Source: Hymenobacter citatus (lineage in GTDB: Bacteria > Bacteroidota > Bacteroidia > Cytophagales > Hymenobacteraceae). From it: DNA of 64,000 nucleotides. Positions 51,444 through 59,597 of the stretch are shown one piece after another. The notes beneath the pieces were generated by a model, which was not told where the DNA came from, ran no database searches, and was given only the letters and a program-made list of their open reading frames with translations. Made by a program: the position numbers and the translations under genes. The stretch is taken from contig NZ_JACSCY010000013.1 in the NCBI RefSeq assembly GCF_014333615.1, forward strand, positions 1 through 64,000, written 5' to 3'. Within the stretch, counting starts at the first letter, position 1. Every line of letters begins with the position of its first letter.

Positions 51444-54400
51444 ATGAACTACCCCGAATTCAAACAGCCGCTCAACTACGCCCAGGTAGGCACCGATATC
51501 CTGGCCTGGTGGAAGCAGAACGGCATCTTCGAAAAGAGCGTGAGCAGCCGCGAAGGGCAGCCCACCTACGTGTTCTACGAAGGCCCGCCCTCGGCCAACG
51601 GCGCCCCCGGCATCCACCACGTGATGGCGCGCACCGTGAAGGATATTTTCTGCCGCTACCACACCATGCTGGGCAAGCAGGTGCCGCGCAAAGGCGGCTG
51701 GGACACCCACGGCCTACCCATTGAGCTACAGGTGGAAAAGGAGCTGGGCATCACCAAGGAGGACATCGGCAAGAAGATCAGCATTGAGGACTACAACCAG
51801 CGCTGCCGCGAAACCGTGATGCGCTTCAAGGCTCAGTGGGACGACCTGACCGAGAAGATGGGCTACTGGGTGGACCTCAACGACCCCTACATCACCTTCG
51901 AGCCGGAGTACATCGAGAGCTGCTGGGCGCTGCTCAAGAAGCTCTACGACAAGGGCTTGCTCTACAAAGGCTACACCATCCAGCCCTACTCCCCCGCGGC
52001 AGGTACGGGCCTGAGCAGCCACGAGCTGAACCAGCCCGGCACCTACCGCGACGTGAAGGACACGACCATTGTGGCCGAGTTTGAGGTGAAGCGCGACGAG
52101 CAATCGGAGAAGCTGTTTGCGTTGGCCGACAACCTACCGGTGTTCATTATGGCCTGGACGACCACGCCCTGGACGTTGCCAGCCAACACGGGTTTAGCGG
52201 TGGGTAAGAACATCCGCTACGCGGTGGTGCGTACCTTCAACCCATATACCTACGAGCCGCAGGTAGTGGTGCTGGCGAAGGTGTTGGTGAATCGCTACTT
52301 CACGGAGAAAGGTGCGCAGGCGTCGCTGGAAGACTACAAAGCCGGCGACAAAGTACTGCCGTGGCGTCAGGTAGGCGAGTTCAGCGGCGCTGAACTGGTA
52401 GGTATTCACTACGAGCGTCTGTTTGGTCACGAAGCTGGTTTCCCGGCTTTTGAAAGCGAGGAAAAAGCCTTCCGCGTGATTCCCGGCGACTTTGTGACGA
52501 CTGAGGACGGTACCGGCATCGTGCACATCTCGCCTACCTTCGGCGCAGATGACTTTAAGGTAGCCCAGCAGAACGACGTGCCGGCCCTACTGGTAGCCGA
52601 CGACCAAGGCAAACTCGGCCCCATTGTAGACCGCACCGGCCGTTACGTGCAGCAAATGGGCGAGTTTGGGGGCCGCTGGGTGAAAAACTACGACGGTCAC
52701 GACGAATCGGCCGCCGACTACCGCACGCTGGACGTGGACATCAGCGTACGGCTGAAGGAGCGCGGCCGGGCCTTCAAGGTGGAGAAGTACGAGCACACTT
52801 ACCCCCACTGCTGGCGTACCGATAAGCCGGTGCTCTACTACCCCCTGGATTCGTGGTTTATCAAGACCACGGCCGTGAAGGACCGCCTCATCGAGCTCAA
52901 CAAAACCATCAACTGGAAGCCTGAAAGCACCGGCACCGGCCGCTTCGGCAACTGGCTGGAAAACCTGGTGGACTGGAACCTGAGCCGCTCGCGCTACTGG
53001 GGCACACCCCTACCCATCTGGCGCACCCAGGACGGCACCGAGGAACTCTGCATCGGCAGCATCGCGGAGCTAAGCGCCGAAATCGATAAGGCCGTGGCGG
53101 CTGAGGTAATGACGCACAACCCGTATTCCGTTGCGAGTTCCGAGTTGCCAGTTGCCAGTACAGGCAACCAACAGAACGACACTGGCAACTCGCAACTCGC
53201 AACTGGCAACTCAAGAATCGACCTGCACCGGCCCTACGTGGACGACATCTTTCTGGTGTCGCCCAGCGGGCAACCCATGTACCGCGAGCCGGATTTGATT
53301 GACGTGTGGTTCGACTCGGGCGCCATGCCCTACGCGCAGTGGCACTACCCCTTCGAGAACCAGGAGAAATTCGCGAAGAATTTCCCTGCCGATTTCATTG
53401 CCGAAGGCGTGGACCAGACCCGCGGCTGGTTCTTCACCCTGCACGCGCTGGCCGTGATGCTGGAAGACTCGGTGGCCTATAAAAACGTGATGGCCAACGG
53501 CTTGGTGCTCGACAAAAACGGCAACAAGATGAGCAAGCGCCTCGGCAACGCCGTGGACCCGTTTGCGACCATCGGCCAGTTTGGCCCCGACGCCACCCGC
53601 TGGTACATGATTGTGAACGCGCCACCATGGGACAACCTCAAGTTCGACCCGGCCGGTGTAACAGAGGTGCAGCGCCGCTTTTTCGGCACGCTGTTCAACA
53701 CCTACTCGTTCTTCTCGCTCTACGCCAACCTCGACCAGTACACCTACTCCGCGGAGCAGGCCGTGCCCGCCGCTGAGCGCACCGAACTGGACCGCTGGGT
53801 GCTCAGCAAGCTGCAATCCTTGGTGCAGGAGGTAGGCGGCTACTACGACAGCTACGACCCCACGAAAGCCGCCCGCGCTGTGCAGGATTTCGTGACCGAC
53901 CAGCTCTCCAACTGGTACGTGCGCCTCTCGCGCCGCCGCTTCTGGAAAGGCGAGCTGACCCAGGACAAGCGCGCCGCCTTCGACACGCTCTACGAGTGCC
54001 TCTACGCCGTGGGGCAGCTGATGGCGCCCATCGCGCCGTTCTTCGCCGAGTGGCTCTACCAAAACCTGACGAATGCGCAGGTAGGGGATAAGCCCGAATC
54101 GGTGCACCTAACGCTGCTGCAAGCCGCCCAGACGAAACTGATTGACACGGCTTTGGAGGAACGCATGGAGCTGGCTCAGCGTATTTCGTCGCTCACGCAC
54201 TCCATGCGCAAGAAGTCGGTATTGAAGGTGCGGCAGCCGTTGCAGCGCATCCTGGTACCGGTGCTCAACGAAACAACACGTGAGCAGGTAGGCAAGGTAG
54301 AAGACCTGATTTGCGCCGAGGTGAACGTGAAGCACGTGGAGTTCCTGGACGATACGAGCGGTGTACTGGTGAAGTCGGTGAAGCCGAATTTCAAGCGTCT

Positions 54401-54899
54401 CGGTCAGCAATACGGTCCGAAGTTGAAGGTAGTAGGCGCCCGCATCCAGCAGATGACGGCCGAGGAAATCAGCCAGTTGGAAAAGACGGGCTCCCTACCC
54501 GTAGAAATCGACGGCGAAGCCTACACCCTCACGCCCGACGACGTGGAAATCCGCACCCAGGACCTGCCCGGCTGGCTGGTAGCCACCGACGGCCCCCTTA
54601 CCGTGGCCCTCGACGTGACCCTAACCGACGAGCTGCGCCAGGAAGGCGTGGCCCGTGAGCTGGTAAACCGTCTGCAAAACCTGCGCAAAGACTCGGGCCT
54701 AGAGGTGCAGGACAAAATCCGTGTGACGCTCGGTGCCGACCAGCCTGAGTTGAAAGCCGCTGTGCAGTCGTTCGGCGACTACATCCGCACCGAAGTGCAG
54801 GCTGTGGCGCTGGATTTTGCTCCGGATGTGAACGGCGGCTCGGTACTGGAATTTGACGACTATTCGGTGCCGGTGCGGCTGGAAGTGGCAAACGGCTGA
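51444..54899 (+). CDS. ileS: Isoleucine-tRNA ligase with an in-frame repeat insertion
   Basis: 1151 residues. Class I signatures: the HIGH-like PGIHHVM near residue 55 and KMSKRLGN near residue 695. The editing domain (about 200-410) and anticodon-binding/zinc C-terminal parts are present. It charges tRNA-Ile. At about residues 563-589 (53130-53210) a stretch rich in Ser, Ala, Asn, Gly and Gln (ASSELPVASTGNQQNDTGNS and following) interrupts the usual family sequence between THNPY and IDLHRPYVDD; it is encoded by an inverted repeat and keeps the frame. Confidence 0.95.
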   Translation: MNYPEFKQPLNYAQVGTDILAWWKQNGIFEKSVSSREGQPTYVFYEGPPSANGAPGIHHVMARTVKDIFCRYHTMLGKQVPRKGGWDTHGLPIELQVEKELGITKEDIGKKISIEDYNQRCRETVMRFKAQWDDLTEKMGYWVDLNDPYITFEPEYIESCWALLKKLYDKGLLYKGYTIQPYSPAAGTGLSSHELNQPGTYRDVKDTTIVAEFEVKRDEQSEKLFALADNLPVFIMAWTTTPWTLPANTGLAVGKNIRYAVVRTFNPYTYEPQVVVLAKVLVNRYFTEKGAQASLEDYKAGDKVLPWRQVGEFSGAELVGIHYERLFGHEAGFPAFESEEKAFRVIPGDFVTTEDGTGIVHISPTFGADDFKVAQQNDVPALLVADDQGKLGPIVDRTGRYVQQMGEFGGRWVKNYDGHDESAADYRTLDVDISVRLKERGRAFKVEKYEHTYPHCWRTDKPVLYYPLDSWFIKTTAVKDRLIELNKTINWKPESTGTGRFGNWLENLVDWNLSRSRYWGTPLPIWRTQDGTEELCIGSIAELSAEIDKAVAAEVMTHNPYSVASSELPVASTGNQQNDTGNSQLATGNSRIDLHRPYVDDIFLVSPSGQPMYREPDLIDVWFDSGAMPYAQWHYPFENQEKFAKNFPADFIAEGVDQTRGWFFTLHALAVMLEDSVAYKNVMANGLVLDKNGNKMSKRLGNAVDPFATIGQFGPDATRWYMIVNAPPWDNLKFDPAGVTEVQRRFFGTLFNTYSFFSLYANLDQYTYSAEQAVPAAERTELDRWVLSKLQSLVQEVGGYYDSYDPTKAARAVQDFVTDQLSNWYVRLSRRRFWKGELTQDKRAAFDTLYECLYAVGQLMAPIAPFFAEWLYQNLTNAQVGDKPESVHLTLLQAAQTKLIDTALEERMELAQRISSLTHSMRKKSVLKVRQPLQRILVPVLNETTREQVGKVEDLICAEVNVKHVEFLDDTSGVLVKSVKPNFKRLGQQYGPKLKVVGARIQQMTAEEISQLEKTGSLPVEIDGEAYTLTPDDVEIRTQDLPGWLVATDGPLTVALDVTLTDELRQEGVARELVNRLQNLRKDSGLEVQDKIRVTLGADQPELKAAVQSFGDYIRTEVQAVALDFAPDVNGGSVLEFDDYSVPVRLEVANG
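53130..53210. repeat. Inverted repeat inserted in the ileS coding sequence
   Basis: Two 30-base arms (53130-53159 and 53181-53210) are complementary at 27 of 30 positions. Each arm is itself a tandem of the 9-10-base unit AGTTGCSAGTTGC. The open frame runs through both arms without a stop. Confidence 0.85.
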
Positions 54900-54906
54900 G
54901 GCTGAC

Positions 54907-54940
54907 GTGCCTACCGGCTCCTAAAAAAGCTGGTAGGCAC
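54907..54940 (+). terminator. Hairpin after ileS
   Basis: GTGCCTACC and GGTAGGCAC pair, with three more pairs inside; no clear T run, so weak. Confidence 0.45.
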
Positions 54941-55102
54941 AACGGCGTCCAAACGGCAGGATAGGGCGTATGTAAACGCCCAAATCTTCCCGATTCTGGT
55001 TCAAGAAGGCACAAACGGCCCGAAATTTATATACTGGTACCCAGCAGCTGCGGTAGGACGGCCGTGCAGCAAAGTCAAAAATTCAGCGTCTCTTTGTACT
55101 CT

Positions 55103-55744
55103 ATGAAGTATTGGAAATACTACCTGGTGGCCCTGTTGGTCATCCTCGTTGATCAGCTCTCGAAGTGGGCCGTGCACACCTACATGCAACCCGGTATGCC
55201 CGGCGAAATTCCGCTCATCGGCGACTGGCTGAAGCTGCACTACACGTTAAACCCAGGTATGGCTTTTGGGGTAGAGCTGCCGCCGCCCTACGGCAAAGTG
55301 TTGCTCACTAGCTTCCGAATTGTGGCCGTAGGCTTCATTATATACCTGATTAAGAAGTATTGGCGTCTGGGCGCCGCTTCGGGCCTGCTGGCCTGCGGCG
55401 GCCTGATCCTGGGCGGCGCCATCGGCAACCTCATCGACTCGATTTTCTACGGGGTGGTGTACGACAACGCACCTTTCAACGCGCCTACCCCTTGGCTACA
55501 CGGGCAGGTTATCGACATGATTTATGTGGATATCTACGAAGGTTTCCTACCCGAGTCGTGGCCCCTGGTGGGCGGTATGCACCTCTCGCTGTGGCCTATC
55601 TTCAACATTGCCGACTCCGCCATATTCGTGGGCGTGGTGTTGATTCTGATATTTCAGGGAAAATTCTTCGCTGAGCACACCCACGAAGCGCATCCCGTGC
55701 AACCCATCCACCGCGACCCAGCGGAAGCTTCAGAGGTAGTTTAA
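55103..55744 (+). CDS. lspA: Lipoprotein signal peptidase (SPase II)
   Basis: 213 residues from the ATG at 55103. Four membrane helices; the two catalytic Asp lie in GAIGNLIDSIFYG and FNIADSAIF. The loop between them is longer than in E. coli, as is usual in Bacteroidota. It cuts the signal peptide before the lipidated Cys of lipoproteins, including the lipoproteins at 18.6 and 38.7 kb. The C-terminal tail is hydrophilic. A hairpin terminator follows. Confidence 0.95.
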   Translation: MKYWKYYLVALLVILVDQLSKWAVHTYMQPGMPGEIPLIGDWLKLHYTLNPGMAFGVELPPPYGKVLLTSFRIVAVGFIIYLIKKYWRLGAASGLLACGGLILGGAIGNLIDSIFYGVVYDNAPFNAPTPWLHGQVIDMIYVDIYEGFLPESWPLVGGMHLSLWPIFNIADSAIFVGVVLILIFQGKFFAEHTHEAHPVQPIHRDPAEASEVV

Positions 55745-55767
55745 ACAGCTGAATCTACCTCATACAA

Positions 55768-55800
55768 CAACGCCCGCGGTAGTATCTACCGCGGGCGTTG
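55768..55800 (+). terminator. Terminator after lspA
   Basis: A 14-base perfect GC-rich stem (55768-55781 with 55787-55800) with a 5-base loop; T run short. Confidence 0.7.
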
Positions 55801-55829
55801 CATTTGTATCAACTGGTATTTCTACTTGA

Positions 55830-55924
55830 CCGTCATGCTGAGCTTGCCGAAGCATCTCTACCGCTTCGTCTGATAGCAAGTAATTACTCACGGTAGAGAT
55901 GCTTCGGCAAGCTCAACATGACGG
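55830..55924. repeat. Palindromic repeat R7
   Basis: Arms of 34 bases (55830-55863 and 55891-55924) complementary at 33 positions, starting CCGTCATGCTGAGCTTGCCG; inner arm CTCTACCG differs from the CTCGCGTGC of R4. It ends 6 bases from the stop codon of the aldo/keto reductase. Confidence 0.9.
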
Positions 55925-55929
55925 AAGGC

Positions 55930-56916
55930 TTACCACACTTGGTGCACCTGTGGCCTGATTTTTTGATTATATATGTCGCGTACGGCCTGCATTTGCTCCT
56001 CCGTGAGAGCCGGCAGCTCGGCAGCTTGCAGATTAGAAGCAAGCTGCTCGGGCTTGGAAGCGCCGGGAATCACGCAGCTTACTTCGTCAAACATGAGCAC
56101 CCAACGCAGGGCAATAGGCGCGAGGTTGGGCTGGTCGGGAAACAGCTGTTTCAGCTCTTCTACGGCGGCCAGGCCCGTTTCGTAGTTCACGCCGGAGAAG
56201 GTTTCGCCCTTGTCGAAGGCTTCGCCGTGGCGGTTGAACTGGCGGTGGTCGTCGGGGGCGAAGGTGGTCTGGGGCGTGAATTTGCCCGTGAGTAATCCGC
56301 TCGCCAGTGGCACGCGTACAATCAGACCCACATCGTGGCGCTTGGCCTCGGCAAACAGCAACTCCGTAGGACGCTGCCGGAACATGTTGAAGATGAGCTG
56401 AATGGTGGTGACGTTGGAGAAATTCAGAGCTTTAAGACCCTCTTCCACGCGCTCCACGCTCACGCCCATGTTCAGGATTTTGCCTTCCTCCTTGAGTCGA
56501 TCAAACAGCTCGAAAATCTCGGGGCGGTAGTATACGTCGGTAGGCGGGCAGTGCAGCTGAATGAGGTCCAGCGTTTCTAGCTGCATGTTGCGCAGGCTGT
56601 TTTCCACAAATTGCCGCAGGGCTTTGGTCTGGTAGGCCTCGTTGGTGTGCGGCTGAAGCTGACGGCCGCATTTGGTGGCTACATAGATGCGCTCCGAGCA
56701 GTTGCGCACGAGACGACCCACGGCCTTTTCGCTCTCGCCGTCGCCGTACACGTCGGCGGTATCGATGAAGTTAATGCCGCCATCTACGGCGGCGTTCAGG
56801 ATGGCATCGGCGTTTTCGTGGCTGAAAGGCTCGCCCCAGCGGCCGCCTACCTGCCAGGTGCCCAAGCTGATTTCGGAGATGGAGAAGCCGGTTTTGCCAA
56901 GGGTGCGGTGTTGCAT
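55930..56916 (-). CDS. Aldo/keto reductase
   Basis: 328 residues, TIM-barrel. The catalytic tetrad is visible: Asp and Tyr in FIDTADVYGDGESEKAVG, Lys in VATKCGRQ and His in LIQLHCPP. The NADPH-binding block is near PGASKPEQLASNL. It likely reduces carbonyl compounds; substrate unknown. It is flanked by palindromes R7 and R8. Confidence 0.93.
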   Translation of the reverse strand: MQHRTLGKTGFSISEISLGTWQVGGRWGEPFSHENADAILNAAVDGGINFIDTADVYGDGESEKAVGRLVRNCSERIYVATKCGRQLQPHTNEAYQTKALRQFVENSLRNMQLETLDLIQLHCPPTDVYYRPEIFELFDRLKEEGKILNMGVSVERVEEGLKALNFSNVTTIQLIFNMFRQRPTELLFAEAKRHDVGLIVRVPLASGLLTGKFTPQTTFAPDDHRQFNRHGEAFDKGETFSGVNYETGLAAVEELKQLFPDQPNLAPIALRWVLMFDEVSCVIPGASKPEQLASNLQAAELPALTEEQMQAVRDIYNQKIRPQVHQVW

Positions 56917-56957
56917 AGGGTAGGGGTGTATGTGGTGTGGTATCGAATTTTAAAGAA

Positions 56958-57049
56958 CGTCATTTCGACCGCAGGGAGAAATCTCGCGTGCAGCAGTAAT
57001 TTCTATCTGAAGTCAGCACGCGAGATTTCTCCCTGCGGTCGAAATGACG
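56958..57049. repeat. Palindromic repeat R8
   Basis: Two perfect 34-base arms (56958-56991 and 57016-57049), starting CGTCATTTCGACCGCAGGG, with the shared inner part TCTCGCGTGC, around a 24-base centre. Confidence 0.9.
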
Positions 57050-57180
57050 GATGGGGTATCACATGTCTAGTTTCTGGTTGACATGACCGCCTACCCTCTC
57101 ATACGCAACGAGCGTACTTCTTGCTATGGCGCGGCTCTTTATCTTTACTTGCGTCCCTTCTCTTCCTTCACCTGTTTGCT

Positions 57181-59211
57181 GTGCCCGAGCCCCTGCTTTC
57201 CGTCCGCGACCTGACCATCGACTTTTCCTCCCACCGCGGCGATACGCGGGCTGTGGCCAACGTTTCGTTTGACCTGCACCGGGGCGAGACGCTGGCCATT
57301 GTGGGCGAATCGGGCTCGGGCAAATCCGTCACGTCGCTGGCCCTGATGGGCCTGATTCCGTTACCGCCTGGCAAAATTAGCAGCGGCACAGCGGTATTTC
57401 AATCGCCTACCTTAGGCGAGATAGATCTGCTGCAACTCACTGATAAGCAGCTGCAACAGGTGCGTGGCAATGACATCAGTATGATTTTTCAGGAGCCGAT
57501 GACGTCCCTGAATCCGGTATATACCTGCGGCAGCCAAGTGGTGGAGGCCCTGCGGCTGCATACTACCCTCACGGAGAAGGAAGCCGCAGCCCGCACCGTG
57601 GAGCTTTTCACGATGGCCCAACTGCCGCGCCCCGAGAAAATCTTCGGCAGCTACCCCCACGAAATCAGCGGCGGCCAGAAGCAGCGCGTGATGATTGCCA
57701 TGGCCATGGCCTGCAACCCCGCCATCCTCATTGCCGACGAGCCCACCACCGCCCTCGACGTGACCGTGCAAGCCCGTATGCTCCAGCTCATCGACGACCT
57801 GCGCCGGGAGCACAACACTGCCGTCCTGTTCATCACCCACGACCTGGGCGTGGTGGCCGAAATTGCCGACCGCATTATGGTAATGTACCGGGGCAAGGTA
57901 GTGGAGCAGGGTAGGGTGCTCGATATATTCACCAATCCGCAACATCCATACACTCGTGGCCTGCTAGCGTGCCGCCCAAAACTTTCCATTGGGCGTAAAA
58001 AACTTCCTGTTGTGGCCGATTTCATGCAGGAAATGCCCGATGGAAGTATACTTCCTACTTCAAATGGCGCTGTGCAACTGCTTGCTGGCGAAAGCAGTGT
58101 ATACCCTCAGAACGAAAACAACTTTACCAAAACGTTCCCCGTGGAACATGATAGTGTTCCACGTTCTATTTCGGATGTGGGCAACCTAGAAACAGCTCCA
58201 TTAGAGTCTGGGCAATTACTACCGGAGGCAACGTCCAACGCCCTGGCAGCCCCCATAGATACTCCCGTAGCAGTAACCGCACGAGAACAATCGGGTGCTG
58301 AAACTGCACCGCTCCCAGTATCACAAGCGTCTAACCTTGATACTTCATCAAATCAAGACCATAAGACCCCAATACCCCAGGTCCCCCTTCTCCACGTCGA
58401 AAATCTGAAAGTGTACTTTCCTATTCGAAAAGGCTTTTTTCGACGCACTACCGAGTTTGTACGAGCCGTGGATGATGTCAGCTTCACGATTTATCCCGGC
58501 GAAACGGTAGGGCTGGTAGGGGAGTCGGGTTGCGGCAAGACCACCTTGGGTAGAACCCTGTTGCGCCTGGTGGAACCAACCAGCGGCAGTATCCTGTTCG
58601 ATGGGGTAGATCTGGCAACGCTCCCATCCGGGGAGCTGCGTCGTCGTCGCCGTGAGTTTCAGATGGTGTTCCAGGACCCCTACGCTGCGCTCAACCCCAC
58701 CATGACGGTGGGCGAAGCCATTCTAGAGCCTATGCGGGTGCATGGGGTAGGCGGTACCAAAGCCGAGCAAAAGGCCCGCGTGCTGGAACTGCTGCGCACG
58801 GTAGGGTTGCGCGAAGACCACTTCCTGCGCTACCCGCACGAGTTCAGCGGCGGCCAGCGCCAGCGCATTTGTATTGCGCGGGCCTTGGCCCTGCAACCCA
58901 AGTGTATCATCTGCGACGAGTCCGTATCGGCCCTCGACGTGTCGGTGCAGGCGCAGGTGCTCAACCTGCTCAACGACCTCAAGCGCGAGTTCGGCATCAC
59001 CTACCTGTTCATCACCCACGACCTATCGGTGGCCCGCTTCATGAGCGACCGGCTGCTAGTGATGAGTAAGGGAAAGATTGTGGAAAGCGGCCCCGCAGCC
59101 GACGTCTACGCCAATCCGCAAAACGAGTACACTCGCACGCTGCTGGCGGCCATCCCCAAAGACGAGCCCGCTGACATCTGGGCTGCCGTGGCCCGCCGCG
59201 AGGTTGTCTGA
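57181..59211 (+). CDS. Oligopeptide ABC transporter, two ATPase domains fused (DppD-DppF type)
   Basis: 676 residues from a GTG at 57181; upstream frame from 57121 covers a likely -7 element (TATCTTTA). The first ATPase (about 1-270) has Walker A GESGSGKS and the signature SGGQKQR, the second (about 410-660) has GESGCGKT and SGGQRQR. Both match oligopeptide or nickel-type importers (DppD and DppF are usually separate). The linker of about 120 residues is low in GC and poorly conserved. No permease or binding-protein gene is adjacent. The stop codon lies inside repeat R9. Confidence 0.93.
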   Translation: MPEPLLSVRDLTIDFSSHRGDTRAVANVSFDLHRGETLAIVGESGSGKSVTSLALMGLIPLPPGKISSGTAVFQSPTLGEIDLLQLTDKQLQQVRGNDISMIFQEPMTSLNPVYTCGSQVVEALRLHTTLTEKEAAARTVELFTMAQLPRPEKIFGSYPHEISGGQKQRVMIAMAMACNPAILIADEPTTALDVTVQARMLQLIDDLRREHNTAVLFITHDLGVVAEIADRIMVMYRGKVVEQGRVLDIFTNPQHPYTRGLLACRPKLSIGRKKLPVVADFMQEMPDGSILPTSNGAVQLLAGESSVYPQNENNFTKTFPVEHDSVPRSISDVGNLETAPLESGQLLPEATSNALAAPIDTPVAVTAREQSGAETAPLPVSQASNLDTSSNQDHKTPIPQVPLLHVENLKVYFPIRKGFFRRTTEFVRAVDDVSFTIYPGETVGLVGESGCGKTTLGRTLLRLVEPTSGSILFDGVDLATLPSGELRRRRREFQMVFQDPYAALNPTMTVGEAILEPMRVHGVGGTKAEQKARVLELLRTVGLREDHFLRYPHEFSGGQRQRICIARALALQPKCIICDESVSALDVSVQAQVLNLLNDLKREFGITYLFITHDLSVARFMSDRLLVMSKGKIVESGPAADVYANPQNEYTRTLLAAIPKDEPADIWAAVARREVV

Positions 59212-59418
59212 ACCACGGATTCGCTCGGATTTATCGGATGACACGGATTTTGTGAATGGGCCTAGCTGTCATGCTGAGCTTGTCGAAGCATCTCGCTCGC
59301 TTCGTTGATTCCATATAACGGAGCGAGATTCCTCACCGCGTTAAGAATGACAGCTAGGCCCATTCACAAAATCCGCGTCATCCGATAAATCCGAGCGAAT
59401 CCGTGGTTCAGACAACCT
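59201..59418. repeat. Composite palindromic repeat R9
   Basis: About 218 bases. Outer arms of about 75 bases (AGGTTGTCTGAACCACGGAT from 59201 and its complement ending at 59418) are almost perfect and hold ATCCG periodic repeats and CATTCACAAAATCC; inner arms start TGTCATGCTGAGC on the left and GAATGACAG on the right, as in the family, and pair poorly at the very centre. The left arm covers the end of the ABC gene including its stop codon. Confidence 0.85.
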
Positions 59419-59597
59419 CACATAGTTGTTTGCCGATATATTCCGTATTATTCCTACCCTGGCTGTTCAGCCGCTTCGTGGTAGCTTTTCGTAGCGCCAC
59501 CCAATTTACTTTTACCTTGACTGCGGCGCTTTCGCCCGGTCCCATTTTACACCCGCCGCCTGCGAAAAAGACAACCACTGGCGGCTCCTATTTTCTA

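Noticed and set aside
53211..54107. 298-residue minus-strand frame
   Set aside because: Antisense to ileS; no domain.
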